Assembly: GCA_030829765.1 (NCBI GenBank)
Contig: JAUROO010000100.1
Coordinates: forward strand, 1-11,556
DNA length: 11,556 nt
Origin: Miltoncostaeales bacterium
GTDB lineage: Bacteria > Actinomycetota > Thermoleophilia > Miltoncostaeales > Miltoncostaeaceae
Direction: 5' to 3'
Shown here: one piece after another, positions 1-4,708 of the stretch
Layout of the letters: every line of letters begins with the position of its first letter
Numbering within the stretch: the first letter of the stretch is position 1
Made by a program: the position numbers and the translations under genes
The notes under the pieces: generated by a model
Seen by the model: only the letters and a program-made list of their open reading frames with translations
What the model was told of the DNA's origin: nothing
Databases searched by the model: none

Positions 1-2
1 AG

Positions 3-836
3 CGCACCGGGCACCTCGGCGCGACGGCTGAGTCGGTGCGCGACGCGCGTGCAGCCCTGGACGACGCCCGGGCGGTCACTGCCGATGACCAGGTTGCGCA
101 GGGCGTTCGCGATGCGGAGGCCGCTGCCGCGGCCGCCGCGGGCGCGCTGGAGGAGGCGCGGGCGGCCATGCACGCCGACGATGCCGATGCCGTGCAGGCG
201 CGGTTGGCCAATGCCCGGGATGCCGTGGACCGCCTCCTCCGCGAGCGTTCCGAGATGGACGTGCAGGCCGCACGGATGCTGGGCGAGATCGCGAGCGCGG
301 GGGAGGAGGGGCGCGCCGACCGACTCGATCGCGCCCGGACCGTGCGTGACGACGCCCAGGCCGCACTCACGGCGGCGGAGCGCCGCGCCGCCGCCGCTGA
401 TTTGCTGTTCGACGTCGTCACCCGGCACCGCGATGACGCCCGCCGCGCCTACGTGGCCCCCTTCCGCGACGCGGTGGAGCACCTGGGACGCCTGGTGTTC
501 GGCCCCGGCGTGACGTTCGAGGTGGACCACGCGACCCTGCAGGTGATCAGCCGCAGCGCGGACGGCGCCACCGTTCCCGTGGATGCTCTCTCCGGGGGCG
601 CCCGCGAGCAACTCGCCGTCATCGGCCGGCTGGCGGCGGCGTCCCTGGTGTCGGATGACGCGCACGGCGGTGCCCCCGTCATCATCGACGACGCCCTGGG
701 GTACTCCGATCCCGAACGCCTGGAGGGGCTCGGCGCCGCGCTGTCCGAGGCCGGGCAACGCAGCCAGGTGATCGTGCTCACGTGCATGCCCGAGCGCTAC
801 TCGCGCATCGGGTCCGCGCGAACCATCCGGCTGTGA
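3..836 (+). CDS. C-terminal part of a coiled-coil AAA/SMC-like ATPase (SbcC/YhaN-like), 5' truncated by the window
   Basis: The frame is open from the left edge, so the N-terminus with the Walker A motif lies outside the window; the GTG at 36 is probably internal. The visible part starts with about 140 residues of Ala/Arg/Asp/Glu-rich heptad-like helix, typical of a coiled-coil arm. A compact ATPase lobe follows. It contains the ABC signature LSGGAREQLA (codons near 588-617), a Walker B-like stretch VIIDDALGYSDPER (near 679-720), and a terminal strand QVIVLTCMPER with the position of the switch region. This order is that of SMC/Rad50/SbcC/YhaN-type ATPases, which usually act on DNA ends or in DNA repair; the exact role here is unknown. 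The stop overlaps the next gene's GTG start (GTGA), suggesting coupled translation. I am confident of the ATPase class but not of the subfamily. Confidence 0.8.
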   Translation, partial: RTGHLGATAESVRDARAALDDARAVTADDQVAQGVRDAEAAAAAAAGALEEARAAMHADDADAVQARLANARDAVDRLLRERSEMDVQAARMLGEIASAGEEGRADRLDRARTVRDDAQAALTAAERRAAAADLLFDVVTRHRDDARRAYVAPFRDAVEHLGRLVFGPGVTFEVDHATLQVISRSADGATVPVDALSGGAREQLAVIGRLAAASLVSDDAHGGAPVIIDDALGYSDPERLEGLGAALSEAGQRSQVIVLTCMPERYSRIGSARTIRL

Positions 837-1531
837 CCACCCCGGGCGCCTATCGCGGGCTCGGCGACATCATCGTCACGGCGCGCCCCTACGACGAGTA
901 CCTCGCGATGTTCGGCCTGGCCGGGGAGGACCTGCTGCAGGGGCCGGTGCTGGACTGCCCCGCCGGGGCCAGCGGGTTCGCGCCCGGCGCCCGCGCGCGT
1001 GGCGTCGATGTGATGGCCGTGGACCCCGAGTACGCGCAGCCACCGGATGTCCTGAATCATCGCGCGGTTGCGGACACCCGCTACGGGAACCAGTACGTGC
1101 GTGCGAACCCGCATACCTACGCATGGGGCTTCTTCCGCGACCCGGACGACCACCTCGCGCGCCGCCTGGCGGCCGCGGATGCATTCGCGGCCGACCGCGC
1201 ACGGAGCCCCAGGCGCTATGTGGCCGCGGCACTTCCGCACCTGCCCTTCGCCGATGACCGCTTCCGCCTGGTGCTTTCGTCCCACCTCCTGTTCGTGTAT
1301 CCGGATCACCTGACGTACTCCGACCATCTGGCATTCGCGCGCGAACTCGCGCGGGTGGCGCGGGAGGAGGTGAGGATCTTCCCCCTCGTCGACACCCTCG
1401 GCGCGCGGTGGCCGCTGCTGGAGCGCCTGCGTGACGATCTCGCGCGGGAGGGCGTCGGCACCGGGGTGCGCTCCGTGGCCTACGAGTTCATCCGCGGTGG
1501 GGACGAGGTGCTGGTTCTCCGCCCGTCCTGA
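833..1531 (+). CDS. class I SAM-dependent methyltransferase-like protein
   Basis: This encodes about 232 residues from a GTG that overlaps the preceding stop in GTGA; an upstream in-frame ATG at 782 would overlap the ATPase gene by 55 bases and is less likely. A Rossmann-type motif I is visible as PVLDCPAGASGFAPGA (residues about 38-53), followed by an acidic end of strand 2, VMAVDPEY (about 60-67). A motif IV-like strand sits at FRLVLSSHLLFVYPD, in the second half. This order fits a class I methyltransferase, though motif I is the unusual DCPAGASG rather than the common DxGxGxG. The C-terminal part ends in a strand-rich segment (VAYEFIRGGDEVLVL). The substrate cannot be told. The coupling to the ATPase gene may mean shared function, but I see nothing specific to prove it. 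Confidence 0.65.
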   Translation: MTTPGAYRGLGDIIVTARPYDEYLAMFGLAGEDLLQGPVLDCPAGASGFAPGARARGVDVMAVDPEYAQPPDVLNHRAVADTRYGNQYVRANPHTYAWGFFRDPDDHLARRLAAADAFAADRARSPRRYVAAALPHLPFADDRFRLVLSSHLLFVYPDHLTYSDHLAFARELARVAREEVRIFPLVDTLGARWPLLERLRDDLAREGVGTGVRSVAYEFIRGGDEVLVLRPS

Positions 1532-1543
1532 GCGATGTGGTCC

Positions 1544-1558
1544 TATCATCGGGGCATG
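1544..1558 (+). promoter_or_regulatory. probable leaderless promoter of the chelatase gene (-10 TATCAT)
   Basis: The sequence reads TATCAT, then CGGGGC, then ATG. A -10 hexamer ending 6 bases before the start codon puts the expected transcription start at or next to the A of the ATG, giving a leaderless mRNA. No convincing -35 box is seen. The same spacing, and in one case the same spacer, recurs at other starts in this window. Confidence 0.55.
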
Positions 1559-2041
1559 GCCGAACAAGACACCAATCGGCGGATCGGCGTGATCGTGGTC
1601 GACCACGGCAGCCGACGGGCCGAGAGCAATGAGATGCTGGAGCAGCTCACCCGCACCTCGATCACGGAGCGCCTCGACTACGACATCGTCGAGCCGGCGC
1701 ACATGGAACTCGCGGAGCCCTCCATCGCGACTGCCTTCGACCGCTGCGTCGAGCGCGGCGCCACGATGGTCGTGATCCAGCCGTATTTCCTGCTACCCGG
1801 GAAGCACTGGAACCAGGACATTCCCGAGCTCGCCGAGCAGGCGGCGTCGGGACACCCGGGCGTCGAGTACCTGGTGGCCGCGCCCTTCGGCGTGCATCCG
1901 CTGATGGCGGATGTCGTGAGCGCGCGCGTGGAGTACTGCCTGGCGCACGTGCGCGGCGAGGTGCCGGAATGCGAGGCATGTGCCGGCACCGGCGTGTGCC
2001 GCCTGCGCGCGGCGGGAACGGTGGAGGCACTCACCCCGTAG
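1556..2041 (+). CDS. sirB: sirohydrochlorin ferrochelatase/cobaltochelatase, SirB/CbiX-short type with C-terminal Cys motif
   Basis: This encodes a single-domain class II chelatase of 161 residues, the size of short CbiX/SirB proteins. These insert Fe2+ (siroheme) or Co2+ (cobalamin) into sirohydrochlorin. The two metal-binding histidines are visible: H17 in IVVDHGSRR and H84 in LLPGKHWNQDIPEL. The segment EPAHMELAEPSI and the C-terminal CEACAGTGVC (C139, C142, C148) match, as I recall them, the plant chloroplast enzyme SirB, where C-terminal cysteines hold a [2Fe-2S] cluster. That points to ferrochelatase and siroheme for sulfite or nitrite reductase, but cobalt use is possible. I chose ATG 1556 rather than ATG 1535 because a -10 box lies at 1544-1549 and the conserved domain begins just after. 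No other tetrapyrrole gene lies nearby. A strong hairpin follows the stop. Confidence 0.85.
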   Translation: MAEQDTNRRIGVIVVDHGSRRAESNEMLEQLTRTSITERLDYDIVEPAHMELAEPSIATAFDRCVERGATMVVIQPYFLLPGKHWNQDIPELAEQAASGHPGVEYLVAAPFGVHPLMADVVSARVEYCLAHVRGEVPECEACAGTGVCRLRAAGTVEALTP

Positions 2042-2055
2042 GGGCGCCCCCGGGG

Positions 2056-2080
2056 CCGGGCCGCGCAGCGCGCGGCCCGG
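2056..2080. terminator. bidirectional hairpin between the convergent chelatase and HU genes
   Basis: A perfect 11-base-pair stem, CCGGGCCGCGC (2056-2066) pairing with GCGCGGCCCGG (2070-2080), closes on the 3-base loop AGC. It lies in the 50-base gap between two converging stop codons (2041 and 2092). There is no clear T-run on either strand, so it would be a GC-rich, tail-less terminator. The position and stem strength are seen; terminator activity is inferred. Confidence 0.65.
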
Positions 2081-2091
2081 CAGGGCGGGTG

Positions 2092-2589
2092 CTACTTGCG
2101 CTTCCTCGGCGCAGCCTTCTTGGCGGTGGAGACGGCCTTCTTCTCCACCTTCTTCGCGGCGGACGTGGCCTTCTTCACGTCCTTCTTCGCCGTGGAGGTG
2201 ACCTTCGAGGTGGTGCGCTTCGCGGCGGACGTGGCCTTCTTCACGTCCTTCTTCGCGGTGGCGACGGCCTTCTTCTCCGCCTTCTTCGCAGCGGCCAGGG
2301 GCTTGAACCTCCCACCCTTCGCGGCCTCCTTCAGCGATGCACCGGGGGTGAACTTCACGACGGTGCGGGCCGGGATCTTCACCTTCTGGCCAGGGTTCTG
2401 GGGGTTCACGCCGGTGCGCGCGGGGCGGCGGGCGGTGGTGAAGGTGCCGAACCCGAGGAACGCGATGCGCTCGCCCTTGTTCACGCCCTCCTTGACGAGG
2501 TCCAGGAAGTGCTTCGTCACGTCCGTGGCCTGGGTCACGGTCATGTCCGTGCGTGCAGCGAGGGCCTTCGCGAACTCGCTCGTGTTCAT
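2092..2589 (-). CDS. hup: HU-family nucleoid protein with long Lys/Ala-rich 11-residue-repeat tail (HupB-like)
   Basis: This encodes 165 residues. Residues 1 to about 92 form a complete HU domain: the helical N-terminus MNTSEFAKALAARTDMT, the core IAFLGFGTFTTARRPAR, and the DNA-embracing arm RTGVNPQNPGQKVKIPA with its intercalating Pro. It binds DNA with little sequence preference and shapes the nucleoid. Residues 93-158 are a basic tail of six 11-residue units with consensus xxKKaxsxAKK, then a PRKRK end. This resembles mycobacterial HupB and Streptomyces HupS, whose tails bind DNA and are acetylated or methylated on lysines; that comparison is from general knowledge. The ATG at 2589 is preceded by AAGGGG (2595-2600), five bases away. 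The gene is monocistronic, ending at a shared hairpin. Tail units 2 and 4 are identical in DNA over 39 bases, a sign of recent duplication. Confidence 0.93.
   Translation of the reverse strand: MNTSEFAKALAARTDMTVTQATDVTKHFLDLVKEGVNKGERIAFLGFGTFTTARRPARTGVNPQNPGQKVKIPARTVVKFTPGASLKEAAKGGRFKPLAAAKKAEKKAVATAKKDVKKATSAAKRTTSKVTSTAKKDVKKATSAAKKVEKKAVSTAKKAAPRKRK
2152..2190 (-). repeat. 39-bp direct repeat, copy A, inside the HU tail
   Basis: This stretch is identical base for base to 2218-2256, offset by 66 bp (22 codons, two 11-residue units). It encodes the tail segment around DVKKATSAAK. The reading frame is kept. Confidence 0.9.
2218..2256 (-). repeat. 39-bp direct repeat, copy B, inside the HU tail
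   Basis: This is the second copy of the 39-bp repeat at 2152-2190. The flanking units on both sides (around 2122-2157 and 2257-2289) are also near-identical to each other, so the tail reads as a 1-2-3-2-1 pattern of units. Confidence 0.9.
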
Positions 2590-2654
2590 TCGTTCCCCTT
2601 CTGGGTTGGACACTGGGGACGCGCCCCCGGATGGGGGCCGCGCGTTCGACACTA
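2590..2654 (-). promoter_or_regulatory. probable HU promoter and 5' leader
   Basis: On the minus strand a -10-like TAGTGT lies at 2654-2649, which would give a leader of about 50 bases before the ATG at 2589. The leader contains a small hairpin, CCCCC (2624-2628) against GGGGG (2633-2637), and the ribosome binding site AAGGGG at 2595-2600. No clear -35 box is seen. The gap between HU and the next plus-strand ORF (2590-2743) holds nothing else I can name. Confidence 0.35.
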
Positions 2655-2743
2655 CCAGCGGCCTCCGCGCGCACACGCGCAGGGAACCCGCATCGTTGCG
2701 CCGAAACACGGGCGTGGATGCGGGCGATGGTGGATGGCGCACG

Positions 2744-2962
2744 ATGACGGGCAGGCCGCACGACGCAGGCGACGGGCAGTTGAGCCTGGCGTACCCGGAC
2801 CTGATCCCGGGCGACCAGGTGCGCTTCCCGTACCGGGGCGGGTGGGGGTTCGGCGTGCTCGTGGGCTTTGACGGTCGCGATGCCATCGTCGCCCCCGGCC
2901 AGGACGCCACCCGGCGGCGCGTGCCCGCGGCCACCGTCACCCCGTGGCCGCCGGAGCGCTAG
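2744..2962 (+). CDS. small hypothetical protein with an SH3-like beta-rich core
   Basis: This encodes 72 residues from ATG 2744; GTG 2714 in the same frame would add 10 residues. The core GDQVRFPYRGGWGFGVLVGF, followed by DGRDAIVAPGQDATRRRVPAATV, reads as short beta-strands separated by Gly/Asp turns, as in small SH3-like or KOW-like barrels. I do not recognise the family. There is no strong ribosome binding site, which lowers confidence. In favour, the reading frame makes a plausible globular protein and ends exactly at TAG in the palindrome CTAG, which also supplies the stop codon of pgl on the other strand, leaving no gap. The longer open frame reaching back through the HU gene is only an antisense shadow. 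It is divergent from HU and convergent with pgl. Confidence 0.45.
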   Translation: MTGRPHDAGDGQLSLAYPDLIPGDQVRFPYRGGWGFGVLVGFDGRDAIVAPGQDATRRRVPAATVTPWPPER

Positions 2963-3633
2963 CCCGCCGCGGCCGCGTCCAGCACCAGCACCTGCCGTGC
3001 GGCCGTCACGCGCCCGGCGGGGATGCCGCCATCGCCTGCTGTGAGCCGATCGGCCATCTCGCGCTTGGACGCGCCGGTCACGAGCCAGACCACCAGCCGC
3101 GCGGCGTCCAGTACCGGATAGGTGAGGGTCACCCGACGGGTGCCGTTGAACGGCCCGGCGGTCGCCGCCACCGGTGCGTCCCGAACGAGGAGGACCGGGT
3201 CGCCGGGTGCGAGCGATGCGGTGTGGCCGTCATCGCCCATGCCCAGTTGCACCACGTCGATGGGGCCGCCGAGGTCACGCACCGTGCGGCAGTAGGAGCG
3301 TGCGGCGGCATCCGCGCCTTCGGCGACGGGAATCGCGTGCATGCGCGCGCTCTCCGCCGGGGTCCCGTGGCGCAGCTGCTCGACCTGCGTGAGGTTGCGC
3401 CGTTCGTCGCCAGCCGGCGCCACGCGCTCGTCCACCTGCAGCAGGTCCACCGCGGTCCACGGCAGGTCCCGGGCGAAGAGCATGCCCATCATCGCCCACG
3501 GCGAGCGTCCCCCCGACAGGGCCAGCGAGGCCCGGCCGCGCGCGGTCACGGCATCGTCGAGCGCAGCGGCGATCATCCCCGCGGCCCGGCGTGCCGCCCC
3601 ATCTGCATCCCCAAGGACCATGCGTTCGACCAC
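2959..3633 (-). CDS. pgl: 6-phosphogluconolactonase
   Basis: This encodes about 224 residues from GTG 3633, or 220 from ATG 3621, near the family's usual length. The enzyme hydrolyses 6-phosphogluconolactone to 6-phosphogluconate in the cytoplasmic oxidative pentose phosphate pathway. Family motifs, numbered from the ATG, are the sugar-phosphate loop LALSGGRSPW (33-42), the VDERVAPAGDERRN segment (63-76), and LGMGDDGHTASLAPGD (126-141), which includes the catalytic His. I prefer GTG 3633 because a minus-strand -10 box TAGCCT (3646-3641) ends 7 bases before it, suggesting a leaderless mRNA. It is divergent from gnd, zwf and ppgK, the genes for the adjoining steps, so the job fits the context. 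Its stop codon shares the CTAG at 2959-2962 with the convergent small ORF. Confidence 0.92.
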   Translation of the reverse strand: MVERMVLGDADGAARRAAGMIAAALDDAVTARGRASLALSGGRSPWAMMGMLFARDLPWTAVDLLQVDERVAPAGDERRNLTQVEQLRHGTPAESARMHAIPVAEGADAAARSYCRTVRDLGGPIDVVQLGMGDDGHTASLAPGDPVLLVRDAPVAATAGPFNGTRRVTLTYPVLDAARLVVWLVTGASKREMADRLTAGDGGIPAGRVTAARQVLVLDAAAAG

Positions 3634-3650
3634 CCGGGTGAGGCTACCCT
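3631..3650. promoter_or_regulatory. overlapping divergent -10 boxes for pgl (minus) and gnd (plus)
   Basis: The ten bases AGGCTACCCT (3641-3650) hold two -10-like boxes that share bases. TACCCT (3645-3650) faces gnd on the plus strand. TAGCCT (complement of 3641-3646) faces pgl on the minus strand, ends 7 bases before pgl GTG 3633, and would make a leaderless mRNA. The gnd transcript would have a leader of about 38 bases with AGGGGG near 3686-3690 as ribosome binding site. RNA polymerase could hardly occupy both at once. The assignment rests on pattern and position only. Confidence 0.5.
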
Positions 3651-3694
3651 TGTCGCGCAGGGGCAGTCCGGGCCGCACACGACCAGGGGGACGC

Positions 3695-4708
3695 ATGCGC
3701 ATCGGGATGATCGGGCTGGGGCGGATGGGGGCGGGCATGTCGCAGCGCCTCATGCGGGACGGGCACGAGGTCGTGGGCTTCGACCGCTCGGCCGATGCCA
3801 TGCAGGCCGCCTCCGCGGCGGGCATCACCACGGCCGCCGACCCGGCGGCGCTGGTTGCCTCCCTGCCCTCGCCGCGCGTGGTGTGGTTCATGCTGCCTGC
3901 GGCGGTCACAGGGCCCGCGATCGCCGAGATGGCGGATCTCCTGGACCCGGGCGACGTGGTGGTGGATGGCGGCAACGGCCGGTACCACGAGGACATCGCC
4001 CGCGCGGAGGCGCTCGCGCCGCGGGGCATCCATCACGTGGATGCCGGCGTGAGCGGCGGCGTGTGGGGGCTCGAGCGGGGCTACTGCCTGATGCTGGGCG
4101 GGGACGACGCGGCCATCGCGGTGCTCGAGCCGGTGCTGGAGTCCCTCGCGCCCGGTGGGGCGGCCGCGCCCCGCACGCCATCGCGCAGCGGCCCCGCGGG
4201 CACGGCGGAGCGCGGTTGGCTGCACTGCGGTCCGGCGGGCGCCGGCCACTTCGTGAAGATGGTCCACAACGGCATCGAGTACGGCCTGATGGCGGCCTAT
4301 GCCGAGGGCCTGAACGTGCTGCGCCACGCCGATGCCGGATTGCACGAGCGCACCGCCGACGCCGAGACGGCGCCGTTGTCCGCTCCCTCCCTCTACCGCT
4401 TCGACATCGACGTCGCCGCGGTCGCCGAGCTCTGGCGGCGCGGCAGCGTCGTCAGTTCATGGCTGCTCGACCTCACGGCTGATGAGCTGGCGCGCGATCC
4501 GGGGCTGGCGGGGTTCTCCGGCCGGGTGTCCGACTCCGGCGAGGGCCGCTGGACCATCGAGGCCGCGGTTGATGAGGGGGTGCCCGTGCCGGTGCTGTCG
4601 GCGGCGCTGTTCAGCCGGTTCGCGAGCCGCGGGGAGGACGAGTTCGCCAACAAGGTGCTGTCGGCGATGCGCAGCGGCTTCGGCGGGCACGCGGAGAAGG
4701 GTGCATGA
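3695..4708 (+). CDS. gnd: decarboxylating 6-phosphogluconate dehydrogenase, short GndA-type
   Basis: This encodes 337 residues, fitting the short (about 300-340) bacterial branch rather than the 470-residue form. It oxidises 6-phosphogluconate to ribulose 5-phosphate and CO2. The Rossmann motif IGMIGLGRMGAGM lies at 3-15. Strand 2 ends in FDRS with Asp at residue 30, which by general knowledge favours NAD+ over NADP+. Other motifs are VVVDGGNGRYHED (88-100), AGVSGGVWGLERGYCLMLGG (117-136), and the catalytic GAGHFVKMVHNGIEYG (182-197) with K188 and N192. RRGSVVSSWLL and DSGEGRWT follow in the all-helical C-terminal domain. ATG 3695 follows AGGGGG at a good distance. The stop overlaps zwf in ATGA. 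It is the first gene of a six-gene run. Cofactor choice is inferred; the enzyme call is firm. Confidence 0.95.
   Translation: MRIGMIGLGRMGAGMSQRLMRDGHEVVGFDRSADAMQAASAAGITTAADPAALVASLPSPRVVWFMLPAAVTGPAIAEMADLLDPGDVVVDGGNGRYHEDIARAEALAPRGIHHVDAGVSGGVWGLERGYCLMLGGDDAAIAVLEPVLESLAPGGAAAPRTPSRSGPAGTAERGWLHCGPAGAGHFVKMVHNGIEYGLMAAYAEGLNVLRHADAGLHERTADAETAPLSAPSLYRFDIDVAAVAELWRRGSVVSSWLLDLTADELARDPGLAGFSGRVSDSGEGRWTIEAAVDEGVPVPVLSAALFSRFASRGEDEFANKVLSAMRSGFGGHAEKGA

Noticed and set aside
782..832. ATG 782 as start of the methyltransferase gene
   Set aside because: It would overlap the ATPase gene by 55 bases. GTG 833 in a GTGA overlap matches the other junctions in the window.
1535..1555. ATG 1535 as start of the chelatase gene
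   Set aside because: It adds seven residues (MWSYHRG) outside the conserved domain, and the -10 box TATCAT at 1544-1549 would fall inside the coding region. ATG 1556 fits better.
797..1702. A 301-codon open frame on the minus strand
   Set aside because: It is antisense across the methyltransferase and chelatase genes and has no recognisable domain or promoter.
2152..2256. Spaced repeats that might suggest a CRISPR array
   Set aside because: There are only two exact copies, they are in frame inside HU, and the spacing sequence is coding and related to the repeat.
2096..2743. Upstream extension of the small SH3-like ORF through the HU gene
   Set aside because: The Phe/Ala-rich repeats are just the antisense reading of the HU tail. 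Only the part from about 2714 or 2744 reads as an independent protein.
1793..2761. A 322-codon frame on the minus strand overlapping HU and the chelatase gene
   Set aside because: It is an alternate frame of the repetitive HU tail DNA; the Glu/Gly/Arg repeats mirror the lysine-rich repeats of the real gene and it crosses the hairpin at 2056-2080.
3622..4029. N-terminal extension of the pgl frame up to 4029
   Set aside because: The extension is antisense to gnd and has no lactonase similarity. The protein aligns to the family only from about 3621-3633.
2944..4482. A 512-codon open frame on the plus strand
   Set aside because: It lies antisense to pgl and out of frame with gnd, both firmly identified by motifs. 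Its product is Arg/Gly/His-rich with no domain, as expected for a shadow frame in GC-rich DNA.
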